Assembly (NCBI RefSeq): GCF_004363655.1
Contig: NZ_SNZH01000011.1
Span: 173,745 to 237,744, forward strand
Source: Tahibacter aquaticus
GTDB taxonomy: Bacteria; Pseudomonadota; Gammaproteobacteria; Xanthomonadales; Rhodanobacteraceae
DNA length: 64,000 bases
Direction: 5' to 3'
Shown here: positions 1 through 9,236 of the stretch, piece after piece
How the letters are laid out: the number at the start of each line of letters is the position of its first letter
Numbering within the stretch: the stretch's first letter is position 1
The notes under the pieces: generated by a model
What the model saw: the letters and a program-made list of their open reading frames with translations, nothing else
Told to the model about the DNA's origin: nothing
Database searches by the model: none
Program-made: the position numbers and the translations under genes

Positions 1-2061
1 AAGCACTGCAATCTGCTGCGCTACAGCAGCCAGGGCGTGCGCGAACTGAGCCTGGCCGTGCCGCCGGCCAATGGCGGTGCCGGCGACTGCCTGGAGCTGG
101 CCGTCGCTGCCGACGGTTCGCTGATCGTGCTGCGCGAACGAGCATTGCTGCGCCTGGCCAGCGACGGCAGCCTGCTCTGGCAGAACGCCACGGTAAACGC
201 CCGCTCCACCGACGGCCCGTCGCTGCTGATCGATGCGCAGCAGCGCATCGTGATTGCGAACAACAGCGCATCCGACGACGCGAGCGTCGCACGCTATGAC
301 ATGGACGGCGTGTTTCTCGACGATGCCTATGTGCCCAACACGGGCCGCAATACAGCACTGAGCCTCGACCTGCTTCCCAACGACGATGTCATCGTCAGCG
401 GCAAGATGGACCTGCCCGGCGATTTCAGCCAGACCGGCTTCGTCTCGCGCTGGAGTTCCACCGGCACGCTGCAGCTGCTCAATGTCGCCTATACCGATAC
501 GCCGTATCTGCGCTCGGTCCACGATGCGGCCGGCAACCTCTTCGTGCTGACCGGACAGAACACCGTGCGCGCGATCGATCCGCTCAGCGGCCAGTTGCGC
601 TGGGAACAGGCTGCCAGCGCCATGGCGGCGCGGCCCGACGGCGTGCTGCTGACGGACGGCAACAGCACGGTAACCGCCGTCGATGCCGCCGGTATCGCGG
701 CATGGACACATATGCTGTCGGCGCAGGACATCCGCTTCGCCAGCGGCAGCAGCGACCCGAACCTCACGCCACGCCTGCTGCTGCAAAGCGGGGACAGCAC
801 GCCTGTCTGCGGCCGCGGTCCCGAGGTGCTGAGCTTCACGACGACTGGCGCCGTGGCGCAGCGGCAGAAGGTCTGCGCCACGGCGATCAACGACGACGTA
901 ATGCAGATGCAGGCGGCTGCCGGCGGCGGTATCGGCTTGCTCACGCGCTACCGTGTACGCGCGCTGGACGACAGTGGAACAGCTCAATGGGAATTTGATA
1001 ACTGTAATTTTTCCTGCACTGGCCAGGAACCTGCCCGCCCGCTGGCCAGCCGAGTGCTCGCCGACGGCGGCAGCTGGCTGCTGAACGAACAGCGGGGAGC
1101 ACCGCGCTCGCGTACCCTGCTGCGGCTGGCCGCCAACGGCAGCACACTGCAGTCCTTCAATGTACCGCTGCCCTCCAACGGACTGTTCGCCGCTGCGCTG
1201 GTGGCCGATGCCGATGAGGCTGTGGTGCTGCAGGCCAATGGCAAAGACCTGCGCTGGGTACGTTTTACCCGCTCCGGCGGTCTGCGCGAAATCCGCGACT
1301 ACGCTCTCCCGGGTACCGCCGCCGGCAGCCAGCGGCAATGGTTTGCCACAACGCCGCGGCGGCTGCCCGGCGGCGATATCGTACTGGCCTACGCCCGCGG
1401 CGGCCCCTGCCCGTGGAATCTCTGCCCGCTCCCCGACAGCATGCTGCTGCGGCTGACCGCCGACGGCAGCCTGCGCTGGCAGTACGAACTCGCGCAAGTC
1501 TCGCCGTTCGCCGGCTTCAACGATGACGGCAGCGCCATCGCGCTCGACCTTTACGCCACAGCAGCACAGACGCGCATCGTCGTCATCGATGCACAGGGGG
1601 TGGCGACGACGCAATTGCCGGGCTTCCTCATCGAACAGGCGACAGGGCCCAGCCGCGGCAATTACCTGCTGCGTGCCAACGGCGTTCACTACCGCATGAA
1701 TGCCAGCGGCGTGCTGACCGCGACCGATATTGCGTACCCGCCGGCCGGAAATTCGGCCGTGTATCTGGCCGTGAGCGAAGCAGGCTTCCTGCTCGATGCG
1801 AGCAGCCAGGGCATCGACGCCGTACTGATCGATCCGCTCAGCCTGGCCGCCTATGCCAGCTTCGACATCGACGGCGCGACCACTGCGTCCGTTCGCAGTT
1901 CTGCATATAAATGGACAATGGCAGACGATGGCAGCATCTATGCAGCGGCTTTTCTGCCTGCTGATGGCGCGGCGGAGTCGCCCTTGCGCAGCAGCCTGGT
2001 GCGCTTTGCGGTGCCGGGCTGGAGCGCAGACGACCCTATCTACGCCGACAGCTTCGAATAG
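1..2061 (+). CDS. Secreted PQQ-like beta-propeller protein, 5' end outside window (family copy 1)
   Basis: The reading frame is open from base 1 and the protein clearly starts upstream, because its first residues align with about residue 130 of the downstream paralogue. It is built of repeated beta-propeller-like blades with motifs such as TADGSLRW, TAVDAAGIAAW and AIDPLSGQLRWEQ, which resemble PQQ/quinoprotein-type repeats without obvious PQQ or metal ligands. It ends in DDPIYADSFE, a variant of the C-terminal motif shared by this family. The role is unknown; extracellular or surface binding is a guess. Bases 3-263 match 2686-2946 with one mismatch seen (base 183), while other parts are clearly more diverged, so recent gene conversion or duplication is likely. 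Confidence 0.8.
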   Translation, partial: KHCNLLRYSSQGVRELSLAVPPANGGAGDCLELAVAADGSLIVLRERALLRLASDGSLLWQNATVNARSTDGPSLLIDAQQRIVIANNSASDDASVARYDMDGVFLDDAYVPNTGRNTALSLDLLPNDDVIVSGKMDLPGDFSQTGFVSRWSSTGTLQLLNVAYTDTPYLRSVHDAAGNLFVLTGQNTVRAIDPLSGQLRWEQAASAMAARPDGVLLTDGNSTVTAVDAAGIAAWTHMLSAQDIRFASGSSDPNLTPRLLLQSGDSTPVCGRGPEVLSFTTTGAVAQRQKVCATAINDDVMQMQAAAGGGIGLLTRYRVRALDDSGTAQWEFDNCNFSCTGQEPARPLASRVLADGGSWLLNEQRGAPRSRTLLRLAANGSTLQSFNVPLPSNGLFAAALVADADEAVVLQANGKDLRWVRFTRSGGLREIRDYALPGTAAGSQRQWFATTPRRLPGGDIVLAYARGGPCPWNLCPLPDSMLLRLTADGSLRWQYELAQVSPFAGFNDDGSAIALDLYATAAQTRIVVIDAQGVATTQLPGFLIEQATGPSRGNYLLRANGVHYRMNASGVLTATDIAYPPAGNSAVYLAVSEAGFLLDASSQGIDAVLIDPLSLAAYASFDIDGATTASVRSSAYKWTMADDGSIYAAAFLPADGAAESPLRSSLVRFAVPGWSADDPIYADSFE

Positions 2062-2299
2062 GCACGGTGCGGCAACCCGCGGTGGCGCTGACCCGCTGCC
2101 GCCGCTGCAGGCCCGGCTGAAACCCGGCCTGCCGCCCTTGCCTGCACCGCGATGCGGGCCGGCGATGTGCTGGCCGCCGCGGAGAAGGGAAAGCGCCGGC
2201 GGGCCCGATCTTTAGGGGAATTTCCCACGCCACGCGTCTACTCCAGTGCTTGCCGCGGCGCCGTCGCCGGCGCCGCATCGACCGCCCAGGGGCAGAACC

Positions 2300-4735
2300 G
2301 TGCAACCGAACCTCCCGCCGTTTTTCCGTCTTGCCGCACTCGCCCTGTTGGGCAGCCTGAGCGCGGGCGCAGGCGCGCAAACCCTGCCGCAGTGGACGCG
2401 CGAGCTGAAAGCCTACGTGCCCACCGATGAATACCTGTATGGCTGGCGCAGCTGGGCCGCGACCGGCGACGGCGGCAGCGTTTTCGCCAGCAGGAATATG
2501 CTGGGACCGATACTGCGCCGCTTCGAGGCCGACGGCGGCCTGCGCTTCGAGCAGATCATCCAGCCCGACCGCCTGCCGCTGCAGCCGTATTCGCTGAATG
2601 TCGCGATTGTCGCCGTCGATCCGGCCAGCGCTGCGATGTATGCGCTGCTCGGCGGCCCTGCCGATTCCGGCACGGCCGCGATCAGGCACTGCAATCTGCT
2701 GCGCTACAGCAGCCAGGGCGTGCGCGAACTGAGCCTGGCCGTGCCGCCGGCCAATGGCGGTGCCGGCGACTGCCTGGAGCTGGCCGTCGCTGCCGACGGT
2801 TCGCTGATCGTGCTGCGCGAACGAGCATTGCTGCGCCTGGCCAGCGACGGCAGCCTGCTCTGGCAAAACGCCACGGTAAACGCCCGCTCCACCGACGGCC
2901 CGTCGCTGCTGATCGATGCGCAGCAGCGCATCGTGATTGCGAACAATACTGCACCCGGCGCGAGCGTCGCACGCTACAGCCTGGACGGCGCCTTGCTCGA
3001 CGCCGCCGCTGTGCCCGATACAGGTAGCAATACGGTGCTGGGCCTCGACCTGCTGCCCAACGACGATGTCATCGTCAGCGGCAAGATGGACCTGCCCGGC
3101 GATTTCAGCCAGACCGGCTTCGTCTCGCGCTGGAGTTCCGCCGGTGCGCTGCAGCTGCTCAATGCCGCTTATACCGATACGCCGTACCTGCGCTCGGTCC
3201 ACGATGCCGCCGGCAACCTTTTCGTGCTGACCGGGCAGAACACCGTGCGCGCGATCGACCCGCTCAGCGGCCAACTGCGCTGGGAACAGCCCGCCAGCGC
3301 CATGGCGGCGCGGCCCGACGGCGTGCTGCTGCTGGCCGACGGCAACAGCACGGTAACCGCGGTCGATGCTGCCGGTATCGCGGGGTGGACGCATACGCTG
3401 TCGGCGCAGGACATCCGCTTCGCCAGTGGCAGCAGCGACCCGAACCTCGCGCCACGCCTGCTGCTGCAAAGCGGGGACAGCACGCCGGCCTGCGGCCGCG
3501 GCCCCGAGGTGTTGAGCTTCACGGCAAGCGGCGCGGTAGCGCAACGGCAGAAAGTCTGCAGCATCGAAAGCGGCGATGAGGTCTATCAGCTCGATGCGGT
3601 TGCCGGCGGCGGTGTCGGCGTACTGTCGCAGTCGCGCATGCGCGCGCTGGACCCAGCCGGAATACAACAATGGGAATTTGACAATTGTTATATTTCCTGC
3701 GGCGATCCGGGCGATGTACGCACACTGGTCAGCCGCATGCTCGCCGACGGCGGCGCCTGGCTGCTCAACGAACAGGTGCGCGCGCCGTATGCACGCACAC
3801 TGCTGCGGCTGAGCGCCGACGGCAGCGTCGTGCAGGCGTTCAATGTTCCGCCGCCGCTCAACCGCTCGCGCGCCGCCGCGCTGGTGGCCGATGCCGACGA
3901 AGCGGTGGTGTTGCAGTCCGCCAACAAAGACCTGCGCTGGGTGCGTTTTACCCGCACCGGCGGCCTGCGGGAAATCCGCGACTACGATCTGCCAGGCCTC
4001 AGCGCCGGCAATCTGATCACGTCGTTCGCCACGCCACCGCGCCGCCTGGCCGGCGGCGACATCGTGCTGGCCTATTCGCACCGCCTGCAATGTGCCTTCA
4101 TGCTGTGCTATCGGCCCAACAGCATGCTGCTGCGGCTGGCCGCCGACGGCAGCCTGCGCTGGCAGTACGAACTGCCGCAAAGCACGCCGTTCGCCGGCTT
4201 CAACGACGACGGCAGCGCCATTGCGATCAACCTGGGCGCCGAAGCAGCGCAGACGCGCATCGTCGCCATCGATGCACAAGGCATGGCAGCGCCGGCGCAA
4301 CTGCCGGGTTTCCGTATCAGCCAGGCCATTGGACCGAGTCACGGCAACTATCTGCTGTATGCCGATGGCGTGCACTACCGCATGGATGCAGTTGGCGTGC
4401 TGGCGGCGACGGATATTCCGTATGCGTCGACTGCCTACCTGGCTGTGGGCGAAGCCGGCTTTCTCCTCGACGCACAAGCCCTGGGTGCCGATGCGGTACT
4501 GCTCGATCCGCTCAGCCTGGCCACCTATGCTGCTTTCGATATCGACGGCGTGGCGAATCCGCCCAGCCTGAACTATGCCTACCAGTGGACAATGGCCGAC
4601 GACGGCAGCATCTACGCGGCCTCGTATCTCGAACACGACAGCGCGCCGGGCTGGTCCGCACGCAGCCGTGTATCGCGTTTCGCCGCGCCGGGCTGGATCG
4701 CCGCAGACCGCATCCATGCCGATGGTTTCGAGTAA
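2300..4735 (+). CDS. Secreted PQQ-like beta-propeller protein (family copy 2)
   Basis: This is the complete family member, about 811 residues. I chose the GTG at 2300 because an AGGGG-type ribosome binding site precedes it at suitable spacing and the product then begins with a normal signal peptide (hydrophobic stretch LAALALLGSLSAG, cleavage near AGAQ) followed by the family opening TLPQW. An in-frame start at 2246 would add a charged extension. The body is a series of propeller-like blades and the end reads DRIHADGFE. Neighbours on the same strand are paralogues, so the region is a tandem family. No catalytic residues can be recognised. Function is unknown. Confidence 0.85.
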   Translation: MQPNLPPFFRLAALALLGSLSAGAGAQTLPQWTRELKAYVPTDEYLYGWRSWAATGDGGSVFASRNMLGPILRRFEADGGLRFEQIIQPDRLPLQPYSLNVAIVAVDPASAAMYALLGGPADSGTAAIRHCNLLRYSSQGVRELSLAVPPANGGAGDCLELAVAADGSLIVLRERALLRLASDGSLLWQNATVNARSTDGPSLLIDAQQRIVIANNTAPGASVARYSLDGALLDAAAVPDTGSNTVLGLDLLPNDDVIVSGKMDLPGDFSQTGFVSRWSSAGALQLLNAAYTDTPYLRSVHDAAGNLFVLTGQNTVRAIDPLSGQLRWEQPASAMAARPDGVLLLADGNSTVTAVDAAGIAGWTHTLSAQDIRFASGSSDPNLAPRLLLQSGDSTPACGRGPEVLSFTASGAVAQRQKVCSIESGDEVYQLDAVAGGGVGVLSQSRMRALDPAGIQQWEFDNCYISCGDPGDVRTLVSRMLADGGAWLLNEQVRAPYARTLLRLSADGSVVQAFNVPPPLNRSRAAALVADADEAVVLQSANKDLRWVRFTRTGGLREIRDYDLPGLSAGNLITSFATPPRRLAGGDIVLAYSHRLQCAFMLCYRPNSMLLRLAADGSLRWQYELPQSTPFAGFNDDGSAIAINLGAEAAQTRIVAIDAQGMAAPAQLPGFRISQAIGPSHGNYLLYADGVHYRMDAVGVLAATDIPYASTAYLAVGEAGFLLDAQALGADAVLLDPLSLATYAAFDIDGVANPPSLNYAYQWTMADDGSIYAASYLEHDSAPGWSARSRVSRFAAPGWIAADRIHADGFE

Positions 4736-4825
4736 GTGCCCGCTGTCGCCGATGCAGCGGGCACGCTGGCGTGCCTTTGCACCCGCCACGCGGGCACAGC
4801 TGTCGATACGCCTCAGCGGGGCACC

Positions 4826-6030
4826 ATGGAATTCGCTTCGATCCGTTTCAACATGCTGGTTGCCGCTGCGTTGATGCTGCTGGGCGGCATGGCGCAGGCG
4901 CAGATCCTGCCGCAGTGGTCGCGTACGCTCGCCGCACAGCACACCCTCGACGACGGCGTCGTCGACCGGCGCGGCTGGTCCGTCGGCACCGACGGTGGTA
5001 TGGCCCTGGCGACCGCGGCTGGCAGCACTGCCTGGCCCGACAACAGCGTGGTGCTGCGCCGCTACGATCCTTCCGCGCTGCGCTACGAACGGACTATCCG
5101 GCTCGATTCGCTGCCGCGCCGCCTCGGCCACGTGCGCTCGCTGCTGCTGGCCATGGACAGCGGCACGATGGACCTGCCCGGCGATTTCGACCACACAGGC
5201 TTCGTTGGCGCGATCGATCCGGCCGGCAATCAGCGCGTACTCCACGCCGCGTATACCGACACCCCCTTCCTGCGCACCACACACGATGCCGCCGGCACTG
5301 TCTATGTGCAGACCGATGCGGGCAGCGTGCGGGCGATCGATCCGGCCAACGGTGCGCTGCGCTGGGAGCAGCCCGGCCGGGAAATTGCCGCCGCCGCAGC
5401 CGGCGTGGTGCTGGTCGACCCGGCGCCCGCGGGCGCGGGGCCGACAACACTGACCGCCGTGTCTGCTGATGGCACCGTGCAGTGGACGCAGTCGCTGGAC
5501 ATCGACCGCCAGGCCGCGGTCCACGGCGGCGACCGCCGCGACGGCCGCAGCCGCCTGCTGCTGCAGCCGGGGCGTAGCGCGGAATGCAGCAAGACGCCGG
5601 TCACCGTCACGCTGGATGCCAGCGGTAGCCTCGTCCGCAGAGAACAGTCCTGCCGCCTCGGCACAGGCTCGCAGGCGCTGTACAGCTTGAGCGCCCACCC
5701 GGCCGGCGTGCTGGCCCTGTCAGCCACCACGGTGACTGCCCTGGACAGCAACGGCGAACAACGCTGGGATTTCAGCCTTTGCCTTACTGCGTTGCACAGG
5801 ACGACTTCGATCGGCCCGTAGCTTCGCAGCTGCTGCCGGACGGCCGTGCCTGGCTGCTGCACAGCAGGCATTCCGAAGATGTGGAGAGTTTGACATTGCG
5901 GCAAATCAACGCGAGCGGCGCTGTCGCCGCCGCCATTGGCATTCCGGTGCCGGCCGGTGCCAGCGTCCGGATGCTGTCGGCGACTGCCGACGACGCGGTC
6001 GTCGTGCTCGGCAGCGATGGTTTCGAATAG
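4826..6030 (+). pseudogene. Decayed PQQ-like propeller paralogue (family copy 3), frameshifted and internally deleted
   Basis: The ATG at 4826 gives a signal peptide (hydrophobic stretch MLVAAALMLLGGMAQAQ) and the family start ILPQWSRTL. Compared with copies 2 and 4, a large piece is missing before MDLPGDF. Near 5776-5784 the frame is lost: the first frame stops at 5821, and the homologous sequence continues in the next frame (YCVAQ, then LLPDGRAWLL) to 6030. A second in-frame deletion joins the middle of the protein directly to the terminal GSDGFE. Two internal deletions plus a frameshift make a functional full-length protein unlikely. A sequencing error could explain the frameshift but not the deletions. 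Confidence 0.75.
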
Positions 6031-6110
6031 GCGACTGCACCCGCTCGCCATGTCCCGGTTGCTGAATGATTGGCTACAGCTATTTTTGTGTATTTTCAGG
6101 GGATTCACCG

Positions 6111-8531
6111 ATGCATCATCCGATTCGAGTGCCATGCCGCCTGCTCGCCGCAGCGGCCTTGGGCCTGCTGGCCACTGCAGCCGTCGCGCAGACCTTGCCG
6201 CAATGGTCGCGCCCCCTCGCCGAGAATGAACTCAGTCGCGGCACCGACCTGTCGCGGCGCAACTGGGCGGTTACCGCCGACGGCGGCAGCGTGGTGATCA
6301 ACGACGGGCTGCGGCGTTTCGAGGCCGATGGCAGGCTGCGCTATCTGAACACCTTGTCCAGCGCCCAGGGCCTGCCACCCATCAGGGGCGCCTACGGCAT
6401 GGTTGCGCCAGACAACGCCACCGACGCCGTGTATGTCGCGCTGGGTGCCGGCGCAGATCTGCCTGCCGCCGGCTGCACGCTGCTGCGCATCGATCTGCAG
6501 GGCCGTATCGAATGGAACTACACGACGCCCGGTGGCGGCGCCTGCCTCGAACTGGCCGTCGCTGCGGACGGTTCGCTGATCGTGCGGCAGCAGCTGGCGC
6601 TGGCACGCATCGCCCGCAACGGCACGTCGTTGTGGTCGCGCAAGAATGCGCTGAGTGCAGCGCCTGCCTGGGCTTCCGCCCTGCTGCTGGACGCGCAGCA
6701 GAATATCGTGCTGGGGCACTATGCCGATGGCTTGTCGCGGGTGAGCCGCTATTCCCTCGGCGGCAGCCCGATCGCCGACACGGCCATGCCCGATCCCTCG
6801 CTACCGACGCTGCTGACGGGCCTGGACCTGCTGCCCAACGGCGACATTGCAATCACCGCGACCACCGACCCGGCCGGCAATGCCAGCCAGACCGGCGCGC
6901 TGTACCTGCTCTCGCCCAGTCATAGCCTGCGACTCCTGCATGTGTCGCCCGTGGATTCGCCGTATATGCGCTCGGTGCACGATGACGCCGGCAGCATCTA
7001 CGTGCAGGCCGGCTGGATACAGCCCACCAGCGCCGAGACCGTGCGCGCGATCGACCCCGTCAGCGGCCAGCAGCGCTGGGAGCGCGATGCCAAGGAGCTG
7101 GCCGCGCGCAGCGATGGCGTGCTGGTCGTCGCCCGCAGCGGCTCGGGCAGCGGTCCGCTCACAGTGAGCGCACTGTCGTCCGCCGCCAGCAGCCTGTGGA
7201 CGACGACGCTGCCGGTCGACCCGAACAGCCCGGCGATGGGCGGAGCGTTGCTTGGCGGGCGCAGTCATCTGCGCGTCTCGCCGCTGTTCGACAGCGAGGA
7301 CTGCGGCACCGGCCCGGTGCTATTCGTGCTCGACGACACCGGTACCGTCCAGGCGCAGCACAAATCCTGTACGCGGGAAATGCAGCGCGACCTCACCGCA
7401 CTCAGCGCGCAAAGCGGCTTTGGCGTACTGGCCAATTCCGGCCGCCAGCTGCGCCGCTTCGACAGCAACGGCGCGCTGCGCTGGGAGTTCTTCCATTGCC
7501 GGTACTGCAACACTGACTCGCCGTCCATCTGGAACACGGCGCTGCTGCCCGACGGCGGGGCTTGGCTGATCGACAGCACGGCGCAGCAGTCGGCAACCAC
7601 CTACCGCCTGCTGCGCCTGCACAGCGACGGCAGCGAACTGGCGCGGTTCGACCTGCCTTATCCGGCAAATGGCACACAACTATTTGTACACAATGACCGG
7701 GTGCGCCTGATCGACGGCAACGCGAGCGCGCTACGCTGGCAGGAAGCGACCGCCGCTCAAGGCGTCGTGAAGACGCGGGATTTCGCCCTGTCCGCGGGCT
7801 TTGCCAGCGGTGGTGGCCGCCAGGCCCTGCAGGCGCTGGACAACGGCGACATCGTACTGACCGTGGTGCGCCGGCCCAGCTGCAGCGGCTGGGTGTGCAC
7901 GCCGGAACAGGCCACCGTGCTGCGCATCGACAGCGACGGCAACGAGGCCTGGCGCTTCGAGACCACGGCCAGCCGGATTACCGCCTATGCCTACGGCGAC
8001 GGACGCACCTTGCTGTTCGACAACCAGAGCGCGCAGCAGCCCAGCCTGCGTCTGGTCGACGCCCAGGGCAATGCCGCTGCCTGGCAGGTGCTTAGTTTCC
8101 CGCTGCAGGGCCTGATCGGCCCCAGCCAGGGCCGCTTTCTTGCCACTGGCGTCGGCGGCGGACACTACCTGATCGACGGCGAGGGCAATGTCAGCAGCGT
8201 CGCCACACCGTTTGCCGGCGCTGGCCTGCTCGCCGCCGGCCACTACGGCTTTCTGGTCAGCGCCCGCGCGCAAGGAGCCGATGCGGCGCTGCTCGATCCT
8301 GTGCAACTGGCGACGCTGGCGATCTTCGACGTCGACGGCATTGCCAACAGCAGCGTCGATTACTACGCGGAAAAGTGGCGCATGAGCGATGACGGCAGCA
8401 TCCATGCCCAGACCGGTAGCGCCGTGGCGGAAAACACCGCCACGGTCGGCGTGCGCACGCGCCTGTCACAGTTTGCGGTTCCGGGCACGCCGGCCGCACA
8501 GGACCGGCTGTTCATCGACCGCTTCGACTGA
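6111..8531 (+). CDS. Secreted PQQ-like beta-propeller protein (family copy 4)
   Basis: This is an intact 806-residue paralogue. The start at 6111 is supported by AGGGGA about 8 bases upstream and by the signal peptide that follows (LLAAAALGLLATAAVAQ, then TLPQWSRPL). The upstream in-frame codon at 6066 would put a cysteine-containing extension before the signal. Propeller blades with RAIDPVSGQQRWE and RIDSDGNEAWRFE repeat along the protein. It is more diverged than copies 1 and 2, and it ends in DRLFIDRFD, a changed form of the DGFE end. No enzyme motif is visible. An extracellular role is likely from the signal peptide, but the substrate or ligand is unknown. Confidence 0.85.
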   Translation: MHHPIRVPCRLLAAAALGLLATAAVAQTLPQWSRPLAENELSRGTDLSRRNWAVTADGGSVVINDGLRRFEADGRLRYLNTLSSAQGLPPIRGAYGMVAPDNATDAVYVALGAGADLPAAGCTLLRIDLQGRIEWNYTTPGGGACLELAVAADGSLIVRQQLALARIARNGTSLWSRKNALSAAPAWASALLLDAQQNIVLGHYADGLSRVSRYSLGGSPIADTAMPDPSLPTLLTGLDLLPNGDIAITATTDPAGNASQTGALYLLSPSHSLRLLHVSPVDSPYMRSVHDDAGSIYVQAGWIQPTSAETVRAIDPVSGQQRWERDAKELAARSDGVLVVARSGSGSGPLTVSALSSAASSLWTTTLPVDPNSPAMGGALLGGRSHLRVSPLFDSEDCGTGPVLFVLDDTGTVQAQHKSCTREMQRDLTALSAQSGFGVLANSGRQLRRFDSNGALRWEFFHCRYCNTDSPSIWNTALLPDGGAWLIDSTAQQSATTYRLLRLHSDGSELARFDLPYPANGTQLFVHNDRVRLIDGNASALRWQEATAAQGVVKTRDFALSAGFASGGGRQALQALDNGDIVLTVVRRPSCSGWVCTPEQATVLRIDSDGNEAWRFETTASRITAYAYGDGRTLLFDNQSAQQPSLRLVDAQGNAAAWQVLSFPLQGLIGPSQGRFLATGVGGGHYLIDGEGNVSSVATPFAGAGLLAAGHYGFLVSARAQGADAALLDPVQLATLAIFDVDGIANSSVDYYAEKWRMSDDGSIHAQTGSAVAENTATVGVRTRLSQFAVPGTPAAQDRLFIDRFD

Positions 8532-8668
8532 CCCCCGCAGCACCAGGGCCTGCGCCCCCTGTCATTGGAAAGGGGGGCGCGAAAAAGTCCCGTTGTTTAA
8601 TGCAATGCCAACGCAGCCTCGCGCGGGCCGAGGGACGGTTTGTGCCCGGGCCAAACGGGGTTTTCGTC

Positions 8669-9035
8669 ATGCAGCGTCGGGGTTTTGGCATTTTCATGGC
8701 CACCGCCGGCGCCGTGCTGGCATTGCTGCTGGGCAGTGGCGCGATGGCGCAGGGCGGCCGGCCCGGCCGGCTTCCTGCCCGGTGCCGTGCAATCCGGCGC
8801 CGATGCGGTGCTGCTGCAGGCGCAGACCCTGGCCGCCCAGGCCAGTTTCGACGTCGACGGCCTGGCGTATACCAGCGACGGCAACAACCGCGCCTATGAC
8901 TGGGCCTTGCTCGCCGACGGCGGCCTCTATGCGGCGGCGTCCAGCGCCGTCGACGACAGCACTTATCCGGCCCAGCGTTCGCGCCTGGCTCGTTTTGCCG
9001 TGCCGGGCTACCCCGCGGCAGACCGCATCTTCTAG
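8669..9035 (+). pseudogene. Remnant of a PQQ-like propeller gene: signal peptide plus C-terminus (family copy 5)
   Basis: An ATG at 8669 opens a typical signal peptide (hydrophobic stretch AGAVLALLLGSGAMAQ). Just after it, sequence homologous to the last 80 or so residues of the family continues in a different frame (GADAVLLQAQTLAAQ, then ASFDVDG, ending AADRIF). About 700 central residues are therefore gone, and the two ends are out of frame around 8760-8800. The terminal motif stops at DRIF and lacks the DGFE residues. An AT-rich stretch follows at 9036-9060. This looks like a deletion remnant of a tandem paralogue. Confidence 0.7.
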
Positions 9036-9117
9036 AATAATTTTTAACTAATATTGTTTTTCGAACGATGCCGAACGGCCCCGGCACAGCGACGCTTGGC
9101 GCGGCCGCCGTCGCTGT

Positions 9118-9206
9118 CCAGTGGCCTGCAACCAGGAAATCGAAAGCCGCTCGCGCGGCAAGTCCGACACTATCCGTCTTCCGGTTCATCCGTTGCAGGC
9201 CACTGG
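9118..9206. repeat. 15-bp perfect inverted repeat upstream of the kinase gene
   Basis: The 15 bases at 9118-9132 (CCAGTGGCCTGCAAC) recur exactly as the reverse complement at 9192-9206, with 59 bases between. The pair sits in the 200-base leader between the dead propeller gene and the kinase start at 9237. It could be an operator, a transcript stem, or a trace of an insertion. Only the match itself is seen. Confidence 0.5.
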
Positions 9207-9236
9207 CCGTCACCCGCCAGTGGCACACTAGCCCGG

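Noticed and set aside
2036-5698. A very long minus-strand open frame opposite the propeller genes
   Set aside because: It lies antisense to clear homologous genes, has Arg/Ala/Gln-rich low-information sequence, no signal or domain, and arises from GC-rich codon use.
8640-9035. Plus-strand frame read as a normal small protein
   Set aside because: Its N-terminal half is out-of-frame signal-peptide sequence; only the C-terminal half matches the propeller family, so it is part of a remnant.
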